This document shows, piece after piece, positions 26,101 through 41,100 of a stretch of 64,000 bases of DNA (position 1 is its first letter; each line of letters starts with the position of its first letter). The position numbers and the translations under genes are program-made. The DNA comes from Sipunculus nudus (taxonomy: Eukaryota; Annelida; Sipuncula; Golfingiida; Sipunculidae): positions 30,545,339 to 30,609,338 of the forward strand of contig CM049316.1 of assembly GCA_026874595.1 (NCBI GenBank). The letters run 5' to 3'. The notes beneath the pieces were generated by a model. That model worked only from the letters and a program-made list of their open reading frames with translations. It was not told where the DNA came from and did no database searches.

Positions 26101-29100
26101 CATGTCAAGTGATGTTGTGTCACCTGTAGATGTATAATGAAAGAAAAATACTGTTGCATCTCCATTAATTTCCATCCTTGTTTGTTCTCTTAAGATCTAG
26201 GTCAGAGGTCTTATGGGGAATTTTTCAGGCCCATTTAGTTAGACAGACTACCATCTAATGTGGGAAATATTTGTAACCAGCATTTTCACACAGCATGATC
26301 ACTGCAAGTTTTGTCAGATCACTGTTTTATGTAAAGTGCAAGCATATGATAATGACTTCATCACAAATTTTATCAGGATCTGTTTCTTATGAACTGTTCT
26401 AACTATTCTAATAGATAACCAACCTGGGGTTAAAGTAAATTTTTTTTTCATATGGTGTTGCACTTTTTATTAAGATTATGGAACAGTTGTTTCTATGTCA
26501 ACCTTGGATAACTTATATAAATTTAAAATAATTCCTATAATAGAAAATTTCAACTTTAACCTATGATGACCTTGACCTTGGCAATTGCAACATTTTTAAG
26601 CAGATGTAAACCGCTATGAATTAAGCACTGATAAATATTTGTATTTGATAAAACAATAATCAACCAAGGAAAGCACTAGAGGTATTAACTGGTTGTAAAT
26701 CATTTTCATCACGCTGAAAGTTCAAGGTAACAGCCGGGTAGTTGACACTTGTTCAAGGTTGACAGGGTTCAGTTTTAATGTTGTCCGCTTTGTTTTATGT
26801 CCCATCTTTTTTATACCTCTGACAGGGTTAGAATATTTTTTAGCTCAGCTGACTATAAGTCATCTGAGCTATAGTCGTGGTCCATTGTCTGTCGTCCGTC
26901 CGTCCGTAGATGTGGCACGTTTTGAAACCGTAAGACCTAGGAATCCAAAATTTGGCATAATGTTAGATGTCCCCAAGATCTCCTACCAAGCCAAAAACTG
27001 GGTCTTTGCAACTTCATTCCTTTGAGAAATTAAGGGAAAAAACTTCAATTTTTTATTAAAAACCTATTTCCACACTTCAGGACTGCCTAATATCAAAACT
27101 ACTCATCTGTTTTTCCTCATATTTACCATAAATATTCCTCTATATAGTTCCTATGTACATGCCAGAAATTATGTCTGTATTATTTAATTTTAAAAAGTTA
27201 TGGACCAAAACATAATGCATTTTGTAAAAATTCAGGAAAGATATTTGATCACTTAACACAAAAAATGTTAAAGCTATGGACCTTTTTTCCAGTAATATAA
27301 CTTTTATTAATCAAAATTAAATTGTATACCCAAAATTAGATGAAAATCTTTTAAATTTTTTAAAATATTAATAAAAATAAAAAATTGGTACCATAAATTT
27401 TGCCCAAATTTGACCATGGCACGTTTTTTTCCTGTAAGTACTGTGGATTTAATTTTCACAGCATGTTTTTGTTAGCATTTCAACAGTTAACACCAAAAAT
27501 TTGAAACCAGTTGATCAAAAACTGTAGATTTTATTCCAGTTTTCAAGCACCATGTAACATATTGTTTACATCAAGCTAGTGTTATGCAGTTTGCAAGAGC
27601 TCAGCTCCCCAGCTTCAGCTCTAAGTTCCTTAAATTCGGCATACAGTTAGATGTCTCCAAAATCCTCTACCATGCCAAGAATTTGGTCACTAGGACTTAA
27701 TACCTTCGAGATATTAATGAAAAACTTCATTTTTCCATTAAAAACCCATTGTTACACTTCAAGACTGCCAAATATCAAAACCACTGATCTGACTTTAATC
27801 ATAAATAATATACATATTTTTCAATCTCTATGCACATGCCAGAATGATGTCAGTATTGCCTAATTGTTTTAAGTTATGGGCCCAAACATAATGCACTTTG
27901 TAAAAAATTACTCCCTTAACAAGGGCATTGCTGAAGCTAGAGATTTTTTTGTCAGGGATGTAACATTATTTAATCAAGATTCAATTGAATACCCAAAATT
28001 AGTTCTGAATTTTTCAAATTTTTATTAGTATCAATATAAAATTAGTACCTTAAATTTTGCCCAACTGTGACCATGGCACGTTTGTTTTCCGTGAGCACTG
28101 TTAATATAATTTTCATATCATGCACACATAAGGATTTCAACTTTTTAGTTTAGAAAGCTGAAAGAAATTGGCCAAAAATTGTAGCTTTTATTTATGTTTT
28201 TTATGAGACCCTGTCAGACTTTGGCTCTCTCCGGCCCTGTATTATGCATGCTTGAGTCACCTGTATTATGCATGCTTGAGGCGAGGCATACAGGGAATCC
28301 AGGCAGCTTATGGCCAGCCACAGTTGATCCAGGTGTCCAACCCAACTCATCTAGTAGTTTTAAACAAAACATAACAATAAACAATAAATTAATAAATTTT
28401 TATTGGTTTTTAATAACAAATTAAAGAAAAATAGAAAAGGAATTTGTTTGTATATAATAACAGGAAATTAACTTGCAGTTACTGATGATATAAGAATCTT
28501 GTATCAATGGGTAGAATGTCACATATTCCAAATAACACCATGCAGTCACCTATGGCATTTTTCAGTTCAATTTTAATGATAAAGAAGTAAATCATATTAT
28601 TCATTACTAATCATTAGGGATCATATGAAGGAAATTATTGATAGACAAAGATGCAGTTGATAATATTAATCTAGATTCCTACTGTGTCTAGTGTGTACAT
28701 TGAATATAAATAAAAGCCATAAAATCAGGTACTTATGATCATTATTTAAATGTGTGAATTTTGTATATTCTGGATTCTCAACATCATCGTTTGGTGAAAA
28801 CTGAATAAATACCAGACATGGTGCAAATACTTTGTAATTGTATTTAAATACGAATATGATTATGTACTCCATTATAAAATTTCTTGCATAAAGAATGGGA
28901 ATTCAGGTAAAAATGAAAGTATATGAATACTCTTGCAAATACTTTCAAAATGTATTCATGAATGCATTCATGAATATATTCTTTAATATTATTTTAATAA
29001 TCATTTCAGTTATATTTCATTTTAAAAAATCATATGATTCTCTTATTATTTTTAATAAAAATTATATTTAGGACAATATTTGTAATTTTTTTTTAATAAA

Positions 29101-32100
29101 TAGTTAAACTCTTATATTATATGTTTTGCTTATAAGTTATATGGCCAAGTCAAAATCTGTGTGACAATAGTACTCCATTTGTTAATAAAATAAATGAAAT
29201 CAGTCCTCTTCCCTGTCTCCAAAGGAACTATCAAAATCATACATAAGCTAAACAACAACAACTCATAATACAGCTTATATTTATTACCACACAAAACCAG
29301 CATGTGCCTCATTTCTAAATAATATTTTTTTATCATATATAACAGCTGAGCGTCGTGACCCATAGGTCCCTTGTTTCTGAATATTTTGTCCATTTTGTAT
29401 TTACACACATAATTGTTTGTGATTGATTATTAAAAAATGGAATTGATATAATTGATTGTGAAAGAAAACAACCAACTATGAAATAATTTATTAATTCGAA
29501 CACCACAGAGAACAACTAACAAAAAATTAGTATGTTCTCTGTTGTTGTGGAAGTATTGTTTCCACTTGGAACTAGATTGTTGATCAGAAAAATGCTAATG
29601 CATAACATGACTACTGAGGTTGACATCATAACAATTGATCACAGTGCCTCTGTGTATCCAAGTCATCCATCACGGAGATCTGCCAGATGATGGATACCAG
29701 TTCGCTAATTGTGACTGGGCTACTTGAGGTTTGATAAATTTCTGCATTGTCTAAAGGAAAAAAAGATTGGTTGCTTGCATCCAAAGCAAGGTGAATTGTG
29801 ACAATGACTTAACTGTTGGTAACAGGATTCTGAATAACTTGTGATAATGAATTTATTGCTCAGCTGACTGTAAGTCAACTGAGCTGCAGCAATGACTCTC
29901 CACCATTGCCCATTAACAGGGCACATTTTGCAACCACTGTAGCAAAATCATTTTGATTTGCATATTTGCTGATTTACTTGGGGCAAGTATTCTAACCATG
30001 CCTAAAATAAGGTCAATGTGGTCTCATTCTTTTTTTCAAGTTTTAACTTGAAATTCTCAGTATACAACTAAAACCAAGGGTATCTACTAAATTTGAACAA
30101 ATTCTGGGCTGAATGCTTTATTTCTGGTACCTTAGGTCTATACCCAGCATGTTATTTGATCAATATTGCATCATTAATGGAAGTTGGCTACTATATTATG
30201 CCTATTTAAACCAAAAATAGAGACTCACAGTTAATATAAATATTACATATGCATGTGTTGTATTTTGTATCACAAGTGTAAGAAATAATTGGGCAGACTT
30301 ATCTGTTTATTTTGCAACTAAAAAAAAAAATGCTTTAACCCTATAATATTTCACAGGAGTATTTGTCCTCTTTTGCAATAAGGGGGAGAGGTGGCTTTAA
30401 GTACAGTGTGAAGAGATTTGACTGAGGGCTTGGGCACAGGGGTTGTTCAGCCATATGTCTGAGCCACAGTTACATCAAAGAGTTAACATAAACTCCTTGG
30501 TTACATACATTTGTTGTATTTGTAGTATCGCCAGAAAGATATCTTTTTGCGCTTTAATGGTATACTCTGCAAGATTATTATCATTAAGTATTGTTTTTTT
30601 CAGGATCATCAAAGAGGGCCAAAGTACTGTGATACAGGGATGTCGTGATGATGGAGAGATTCATGCTGGTTCAAGGATGCTCCATCTCTTACAGGTGAGC
30701 TTGTTCATATGGTAACGAGGCTTGTCAGCTCAGGTATGAATAAGACATCAAGCTTTTGTATAACAAACTATTTACTTATAAAATAAGTATCATTCCTGAG
30801 GCCTTATAGGTGCTGTGTGTTGGTATACTATGTTGTAATAACAGAACCTATCCTTGGGATCTGTGCTGTGTGTGGATGTGTAATTAAATTTCAGTACTTA
30901 TCATTGGGTCCCGTGTTTTGTGTGGATGTGTTATCATAATATTAATCTGTGTTTATCCTTGGTTTCCCTCAACTACATTCAATAGACAGTGCCATTGACA
31001 TGCCATGGACCTATCCCATTTAAAGGATAAATGACTGACTATCTTGCGACAGTTCTTTTTTTTTTTGTCTGTGACATGTTAAATGCCGAGTGCGAGGTTA
31101 GTTTAAACAGTTGTGCCTGAGTTTCAGTTAAGATGAAGTGGCTGTTCAAGTCAGAAAGTGTGCTTTGTTCATAAAAATATAAAAAAATAGACGTCCATTA
31201 GTGGAAAAGAATATGTATATTTAACATATATTACAAATCGGTGAGCTTCATTTTTCAGATCATTGATGCCAAGAATGTGATGGTGGTGGTAACTCGCTGG
31301 TATGGAGGAGTCCATTTAGGCCCAGATCGTTTTAAACATATCAACAACCTTACTCGCATTATCCTAGAGAAACATGGCTATGTCCGTGAAAAGGTAATTA
31401 CAACCAGAGTTATAAACATTATAGGTTTTATTATATCAGTCAATAGAGAGAACATCACTGCCAAGACAAAACAATCCTATAGGATCTGTGTCTTTATTCA
31501 GATCTGCAAAATAATGTAAACATACAAACAAATCACCAAACAAACAAACATACACAGTTGAAAACATATACCTCTTGTATGGCTCCAGGTAAATATATAT
31601 ATATACTGACTGATAGTGTCAAGTCATGTATGAGTAACATCACTGATGTGTAGACTGATAACCTGCACAATTTTGGGCTCCGTTTCATGTTGATAGTACC
31701 AAGCAACATCTGCCATGTCAAGGAAACATCTCATTCGGAACTGGCATCCTGCTGAATGGTAAAGGTTGAGATCAACAAAAACAAAAGACCAGGGTTTGAA
31801 TTGTCACTTTGTATAACATACGAAGAATAACTCTTTTCTCTGTTTCCATCACACCTGCACGTTTGTTCTTTCTAAAACCAGCCTCTGTAAATACTGTTGA
31901 AAATTGAAAATATTGAAAACGTTGAAAGATACCAAGAAATTGAACAAGATATTACCTTAAATTTTAAAGTAAGGTGTGTTTGAAATATATTCTGATATTC
32001 TATAATAGTTTAAAGAGTAAAGAGTTAAGACACAGTTGAGAGCCATGATGAAATTTCATAGTGCAGACGAATAATCCTGTTGCATTTCATCATACCTTAG

Positions 32101-35100
32101 ATTTATTACATGGTATTCTTTAATGGAAGATTTCATTGAAAAATTACTCTTTTTATATTATTGCCATCCTTTACTGCTTTGTTTCTTCGACAAACATAGG
32201 TAATAATAAGCTCATTTTCCAAACATAGAAACAGGTGACTGAGGTAATAGATTGGAGTATAATATTATTTTAACAAGTTCTCCTACATTGTACAAATAAC
32301 CATTAGATAGTAATAACTTCACCATTGTATGAAACTTCTTACCAGGTAATTCAAACTCATTCTGTGTAATGGTAAAAAAATTTGATTAAGCAAGGTCAAT
32401 AAATATATTTTCCAAACAATTAAAACGGGCTGCAAATTAGATCCCTAATGTAAACATGATGTTTTTAATATTCTTTCTCCAAAGCAAATGACATTCCATT
32501 GTTTCATGCCGCACACTATCTTTTGTGCATTCTTGTGGTCAGAGATTTCAACATTTCTAAAAAACATAATATCATCAAAATGCTCTGTAATTTTGTTGAA
32601 ATATTGATCTCTTGAGGATTTGCATGTTGACAAATTTTACAACAATGACTGATTAATTTTAACCACTGATATGTGGTAGACCAAATTTCCAGAGATTTTT
32701 ACAGTGACCTGTGTAGATTTGATTCCTCATGGATTCTTTTCTGATGACCAGGGAACCGTGTCTGAATAACAGTAAAAGTTCCATGTAATGCAGCAATCAA
32801 GATAAGCTCAGAAAGAAGATGTATTTTTATTCTGATAAAACTGTAAATCGATGAGTTATTTTCACTGCATTCAGTTTTCATGAATAAATCAGGCCTGATT
32901 CACCTCAAACAGGTTGAATGATGTGAATTGCTAAAGTCTGGCTAATTGTAAGAATATTTTATCTGAAACCATCTTAACCAGGAGATAAATAATAATTATT
33001 TCTTTAAACTACATTAAATTTATATTTAATGGGAAATAAAAGTAAGCATCTTTCCCTGTCAATTTCATAATTTTAATATATTTAGAAGAAAAGAATTATT
33101 AGCTGCATGAGCATCAACAACAAATAGGTAAACTTTGCACAGAGGCAGCATAAACATTTTCAGTTCAGGATTAAAAAATTCACATATATATGTACATATT
33201 TTAAAGGGGATTTGGTCAATGTCTTGGGATGCTATGGCATCTCTGATACCAGACATTTTTAGTTTCCATTTGCAGTTTGTGATTAATCTGCATCAAAACA
33301 TTACACACCTGTTCATAATTTTATTTTTCACTCAGTTACTTCTCATCTTTTACTGAAGCATAACTAAATATGCCCAGTTTAGAAGTAAAATACAACAGAC
33401 CCAGCTGTTATGAGATGAACTGTGGTTATGATATCAGGTGCCAGTTATTAGCTTATGGAAAGTTTAGTGATAGGCCTTTGTTCATTGTGCTACAATTTAT
33501 CTGTCTGGTTGGTCAGCCATCTGTCTGAGGGCAAGATAAAAAATATTACCATTAGGCCAAGAAAGTTCAAACTTATCATCCAAAGTGGTAATTGGTCTCA
33601 TGGTCACTCATATTGAACAAGCTAAAGGGCAAAAACATGATTTTTAGCACCCTTAAAATCAGACTTGTTTATGCACATGGTTCCTGAGCAAATAATTATT
33701 ATCTCTGAGCAAATTTGCCCCTTTTGTTAGCATGCAAAGATTGAACAAAGTGGCCCAGCCAGTATTTATGACTGTCACTGGCAGTTCTTTTGTTCAACTG
33801 CAAGTGATCCATTTCGATTACATAGTTAAAAGTCTTCAATCTCCAATATCTTATCTATTATTCTATAGACTGTCATGAAATTTGCTATTTTGGTCATCTT
33901 GGATAAAGCTAAGTAGAAATAATTAAACCACAATGCACTGGGGCTTCTTAATACACCAATGGCTTAAGTATGCATGTAGTGAAGGGAGTAAAAAAACATT
34001 AAAAAATGTCGGATTAGAATTGTTTCAAAGCAAGATACATGTACATAAATGTTAATTAAGACTTCATGAAATTAGTAACATTTGGCAAGCATGTATATGT
34101 GAAATGTAAACAGAAGGCTTTATTCTTGATTTGTGACAAATTTTGAAGTATGGCAGCTAAGACAGTAGTCTTTGCAGTCCCTCAGTGCCTAACTGGAAGA
34201 TGTTTGTTGTCACCTGCTTCTGCGGAAGGGGACATTGAGGTGTGTGAAGTATGAGGTGTGTGGGTTTGTCTGTCTGTCCATCTGCTGTGCCGTCTGTCTG
34301 TCAGATTTTCATTTCTGGGCAATAATTTTCCTATATATTATCCGATATCATTCAAATTTGGGTCAGTGATTGCTCTCATGCATACCTTAGTTGGCTTGGT
34401 TTTTGGAGTGTCTGTCTGAAAATTTATTATCACCAGCTCCAAAACAAACAAAAATTTTCCCTTTTGTTCTTAATTCACAACAAAAATTATGACATGGGAA
34501 GATATCTTTAGGGGACAATGAAAACTAAAACACAGGCACTATGACATGTAAAGACATCTTAAGGGGAATATAAAAACTAAAACATATTGAGAAGGCAAGC
34601 ATGGACAACAAGAGGCGGAAGCAGAGGACATAAATTTTACAAATTTGTTTGTTTTGAATAGAATTCATCTTTTGCAGAATGGTATAGGTAATTAACTATA
34701 GTGTAACCTGTGTTGAGTGGGTTAAAATGCTCAGCTCTCTCAGTCGATGCGCTGGACTTGATCCTTGGAGTTGCCATTAGAGTGGGTTGTAGTGACCCGC
34801 CCCAGGCTGATGGTTTTTCTTTAGGTCCTTCTGTTTCCCTTCACCTGTACTGACTACTGAATGCAACCATCAAAGCTATGGAGAGTGCCTTATATTAGTT
34901 ATTAGCTCAGCTGACTGTAAGTCAACTGAGGTATAGGAATGGCGCTTTGTCCGTCGTCTGGCCGTCCGTTAGCAGGGCACAAATCGTAACTGCTGGTCCT
35001 AGAAACGTCTAAGTGAACAACCAAGGAGGTAAAAAAAAACCTCCTTGAAAACTTGAAATTAGGTCACTGTGGCCTTTATCCTCCTAGCTATGGGGCTTGA

Positions 35101-38100
35101 AAGTACCCCCGAGAATAATAAAAAATATAATACAAAAAAACCTCCAATATCTTGATAATTAATGCATGGATTGTTATGAATCGTGACTTGAATATTGACC
35201 ATGAAAAATGGTGGCGCCACCTGTATTTTTTGTTATTTTAACGAATATTTTTCAATTTTTTTAATTATAAAATGACAACAATCATGTCAGCTGTAATAAC
35301 ATCCAGTGTCCCAAAACCTGGTGTGTTTATTGATCACAAGTGGATGCAATATAGTTATCACCTTGTCTGTCTGTCTGTCTGTTTGTCTGTCTAGCTGTCC
35401 ATCCGTCTATCCACACAAATTTGTTTACAGATGATAACTCCCGGTTGTATAGACACATTGATTTCAAACTTGACTTACATATGGCCCATCACTCAAGCAA
35501 GAACCTATATGATTTTGGGGTCACTATGTCAAAGGTCAAGGTCACAGGACTCACTTATATAAAAAGATAATGGCTGCATTTTATGCCAAGCTTTTCATCC
35601 CAAACTTTACATTTTGTGCATTTAGCGGACTTGCCAGTAAGGGGAGAGATTAATTAAATTTTGGATCACATGGTCAAAGTTCAAGGTCACAGGCACCATC
35701 TGTTCACAAATTAGTTTCCAAATGATAACTCCAGTTTAGTTTGACATCTTGGTTTCAAACTTAACTTATATATGACTCACCAATAAAGTAAGAACCGTGT
35801 CAATTTTGGGGTCCAACGGTCAAAGGTCAAGGTCACAGGACTCATTTCTTTAAAAAGAATGCCTATGCATTTGAAGCCAAACTTTTCATTGCAAACCTTC
35901 CATCTTCAGAATATTGTTAATCTGCCAATAGGGGAAGATGAGGAAGTCATGAGGTCAAAGGTCAAGGTCATAGTACCCACTTATTTAGAAAGATTGTGGA
36001 TGCATTTTAAGCCAAAATTATCATCCCAAACCTTCCATCATGCACATATAGCTGAGCTGCCAATAGGGGAAGAACCTGATTGATTTGGGGGTCACAAGGT
36101 CAAAGGTCAAGGTCACAGGGACCCACCTGTCCACATATTTGTTTCTGGATAATTAACTCCATGGATTGACATATTGGTTTCAATTTTGACTTATATATGA
36201 CCCACCAATAATTTTATGACCCACCCTTTTGATTTTTGGGTCATAAGGCCAAAGGTCAAGATCACAGGACCCACTTCTTTAAAAAGATTGTTGATGTACT
36301 GTTAGCCAAACTTTCTGTCCAAACCCTTCTATCTTCCAGATGTTGCTCACTTGCCAATAGTGGAAGTAACTTATTGATTTTGGGGTCACAAGGTCAAAGG
36401 TCAAAGGTCAAGGTCAGGGGGGCAATCTATCCACATATTAGTTTCCAGATTATAACACCAGTTTGGTTTGAAATATTGGTTTCAAACTTGACTTATATAT
36501 GGCCCACCCCTAAAGTAAGAACTGTTGATTCTGGGGTCATGAGATCAAAGGTCAAGGTCACAGGACCCACTACTTTAGAAAAATTGTGGATGCACTTAAA
36601 GCCAAACTTTTCATCTCAATCCTTCCATCATCAACACGTGGTGCACCTGCCAATAGAAGAAGTTTCCTTTTGATTTTGGGGTCACAAGGTCAAAGGGTAA
36701 GATCACAGGGTCCATCCATTCACAAATTAGTTTATGGATGATAACTCCAGTTTGGGTTGACAGGTTGGCTTCAAACTGATCACAGGACCAATATTTTGGA
36801 AAACCTCATAAACGTATATCCTTATATACAAATGCAGCTGAGTGTTGAAACCAATGGCTAGTTGCACAGTTCATGTACAATTAATAAAGTTTGTAGTTTA
36901 TAGTTTGATAAGACCACCTGTGAGAACTCACCTAAAGAGGTCTTAATTCAAAGGTGGTCTTATTAGACAGGTAAGTTATAACCTATGTTAATGCAGTTGG
37001 TGTTAATGGACAGGTGGTCATGTTAGATAGGTGGTCTTTCAGACAGGTTCCACTGTAATTAAGATTGTGAAAGAATTTCTTGAAATCAGACCTTTTATGG
37101 GGCATTTATTGCTGTCCTATCTCCCCAAGTCAGGGAATACATCAAAAAGGATTTTTTTTTTGGAATGATCATAACTTGTCATCCAGGAAGTCTAGTGGTT
37201 CATAAGACATGGTTTAGGTTGTGTAGGTCATACATACTTCCTTTTCAAAATGTTTATCAAAGTTATAAATACCAGCATAATGCAGAATTAATTAAATACC
37301 TCTATATATTGTATAATTCTAAGGGCATGCTTTGTTAAAATGAATCCCCTTGCCGTAGAATGCTGCGTTATCAAAAATATTATCAAAGACATTGTATGGT
37401 TATAATGTATACATGTATCTTTTCAACCATCTCAACATGTAACTGTATTCCTGCTTTTGATGAAGACAAGATAAGAAACAGAGACAATTTTATCTTGATT
37501 TGCTGAAAGGTTCCTGAGGTAGTATTCAGAAAATGTTCATGTCTGCACATGGTTACTGGAATCATCTGCAGAGAAGTGCCGATTCCTATCAGAATAAATG
37601 TTTCTCAGGAATAGGCAGTTTGGTGAACACACACACACACAATTTATCTGACTCATCTTTTCAAATAGTGTCAGCATCTAAAGCAACAATGCATGCCAAT
37701 AATAACATGTACATCTTCTGACACTCCATAAACACTTCCTCTGATAAATAATGTGTTTTTTTTCAGAATTGTGCTCATCACATAGTTAATGTTCCAGAAG
37801 GACAAATTCTATTGATCTTTGGTGCTTGATTACTCCTTTGATCTTGGTCCACTCTCCCACTCTACGTGACTAATATTCCCAGAGAATATTTAGAGATATT
37901 GTGTGGACTTATATTTATTATAAATTTATAACAACGTACAAATAAACAAACAACATTGATTTTATCAGTGTTGGCCACCATGATTAGGGGTGGTGATTTT
38001 ATCAGTATCAGCTACCACGATAAATGGAGGTAATTAAAAGTGTTTTCCCCCCAATGTTCACTTCCCCGTGGTATGTGTTGGTGCCTGGAGTGTTAAAAGT

Positions 38101-41100
38101 GATATGATACAAAAATAGCACATTCACAGAAAAGGTTTGATAAACATCAAGATCCTGTTAAATCAGAGATAGGTCCCTCATAATCTGATGCATCACTTTT
38201 TAAGGCTGTGTATCTGGGGTCACTGGTCGGTATTGTGATTGGTGTATGACAGACAGGGGTTGTGTTCATACAGGTTTTATTGAGTTTCCAAGATATCAAG
38301 ATATTTCTGTTTCAGACACATCTAAGCTTTCACTCTTTTACATCCTGAAACTCTCTTTCTGTATCATGCACATCCACACATTTTTAATATTGCAAATGCC
38401 TATTTCCATGCAACTCATATGCCTTCATTTATTTTAGAAATCTAATGGAGTACTAGCTCTGCACCTCTCACACCCTTGACTGCCAATTCTTATCTTAGCA
38501 TAACTGTCATTACTTCACACACCTCTCAGCCCTCAATACATCATGCAATTAGCTCTCAAAATTTGCCATATTGCTCCAATACTTCACACACCTCCTCATA
38601 CTTCAGGTTTTCACACCAACTGGCTCTCAATACTTACCGGTAACTCACCTCATAGCCAGTATGTACAATTCATTAAGGTATACAAGAAAAATAGCGAGAA
38701 TGGTCCCATTATAAAATAAAACACATATCCTTTAATCTCAGCTGCAGCTGAAGGTTCCTAAAATATCAGACTTAAAGGAAAATTATTTATTATAAAGGAA
38801 ATATTGACCTTTCATTGTACATTTTAAGCCTGCATAGTGGAGCCAGTCTTTAACCCATTTCTTGTGACCAGGGAGTTTGCACTAGACAGCAGTCTCACGG
38901 CCAAGCTGTGTCAGTGGAGATGTCTTCTTATTGGTCTAATGAATTAACAAATTAGCTGGACATCTAGAATGTCTAGCACATCTCCTGGCTCTCAATACTT
39001 CACACACCCGTCTCTTAATACTTCACACATCTCCTGGCATTCAATACTTCACTCACCTCCTGGCTCTCAATACTTCACAAACCTTCTTGTTCTACATTTT
39101 TCTTACACCTCCTGGCTCTCATTACTTCACACACCTCCTGTGTTTACGGTAAATACTTTACACACCTCATGGTACTGAATACTTTACACACCTCCTGGCT
39201 CTTAATACTTCACACACCTTCTGGCCTTAATACTTCACACACCTTCTGGCCTTAATACTTCACACACCTTCTGGCCTTAATACTTCACACACCTTCTGGC
39301 CTTAATACTTCACACACCTTCTGGCCTTAATACTTCACACACCTCTTTGCTCTCAATACTTTACACACTTCTTGGTTCTCAATACTTCACACACCTCTTA
39401 CTTTTAAATAAACAGGACACCTTATAGCTCAAAATGTTTTACATACCTATTGGCAGTCAATTTATTCTAAATCTTGAAACTTTCAGGCCAATATACAGTT
39501 TCATTTCTTTCAGTGTGTAAAAATCACTGTTCTGAGCAATTACTCTTTGGCTGTGGACAATCAGAAATCTTGTTTTGTTAAATAGTAAATATTGTAATAT
39601 TGATAATGAATTCACCCAGGTTTTCTTATGGGTAAGATAATTGGAGAAGTTTTAAATAACTGCTAATGACCATATTTGGTCAGACCTTGAAAACTCGCCT
39701 TGAGATTGAGAGCAGAGATGAAAGGTCAGATCCACAAGATACACAAACAAAACAAAGTGAGCTTAATCTGAAGTAAACATGTTAAACCTTGAGAGGTTGT
39801 TTGATTTTGCCTGTGATCACACCTATTTTGCTACATGCTGAGTGTTGAGCCTGATTAGATAAGAAGGGTCAGAGGTCATTGTTTTAGATGCAAGACAAGA
39901 AGTACTTGTATAACTTTAAATAAAGTTCAGGTTAAATTTTGGCCTGCTCAACTGTAGTAAATCTTGATTAAGCACTCAATTGCATAAGAATACATTTAGG
40001 TTCAGGTAAGTCAGACACAGTGATTAAAACAAGGTCGGCAAAATGCCGGCAAACATTACTCATTTAGTCCATGCAGGCAGTAAATGATGGAAAATGCCAT
40101 TTTCTGCTTTTCAAATACTGGCATTTGCTGGTAAATACTGTCAGTAATTTATTACACCAAGTCAAATCCAAATTTCTTTATCTTGGTTATACTAACACTT
40201 TCATTCCTTTCCAGTACTGCTGAAGTCAATATATCAAATAAACAAAAGAAAATTGCAATTAATGGGCAGGGGAGGGGTTGTGTTTTTTTCTTCAGATTGT
40301 TTCCTTTAGGGCAGTTTTGTCTAGTTAGATGGGTTTATAAGCTGACAGTTTTGTTTGCAATGTTTAGAGAGGTAGGCCATGAATTATAGTGCATCAATTT
40401 AGAGTGAGAGTGATTTCCTCTGTAATATTAGGAGACCAACTCATCAGTCTCAATGAGTACAGACCTGAGTGCATTAGTTTTTCAATTTAATGGATAAAGT
40501 AGGTGGTCCACATGATATACTTGATGCTAATTTGGTTTAGTGTAGCAAATATTGATGCAAAAATTTAATAGCAGGAATACATAAATACGTCATTGGGGCT
40601 GGAATCATTTAAACATTTCACTTTGCCAGCAGGGCATACATATAAAAAATTAATTTCCAGATTACCTAACAAAGCTCAGGCCCATATGCTTTACAAGGTA
40701 ACCATAACTTCTTAAAATAATTAAATAATGATTAGTTAAAGCAATAACTTATATGTGAATTCATCAGGCTTGGCATTAAAAGCAACACATTTGGGAATAC
40801 TGTGATCAAGGATTCATCCAATACAACAAATTTACAACTGTGAAAAATATAAAAATGTTTACTGGCTGGTTCAAACATAGTCTATTGCCTCAAGGAAAAA
40901 AAGGATGGTTATATCTGGTGTCTTAACTGCAGGTCACCCGGATTATACCAAGCCCAGGCATGGAAAATCTTAAAGACAGGAAAGCTAAATAACAAGTTGT
41001 CCTAATATAAATTACAGATGAGGGAGTGGTCATCTTGAGAGAGTTCCCCTGTGTTCTACCTGTACTTGAATTACACAGGTCTTATATCAACCAAACTCTC

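Noticed and set aside
26759-27025. Plus-strand 88-codon frame with a hydrophobic start
   Set aside because: It lies across the left end of the Helitron-like element at 26841 and reads its hairpin and GTCCGTC tract. There is no homology.
35859-36673. Two plus-strand open frames of 74 and 145 codons
   Set aside because: They read through the ~290-bp AGGTCA-rich tandem repeats. The 'protein' repeats itself with the DNA unit and has no splice or start context.
38969-39178. 69-codon Ser/His-rich plus-strand frame
   Set aside because: It translates the TACTTCACACACCTC minisatellite, and the peptide repeats with the DNA unit.
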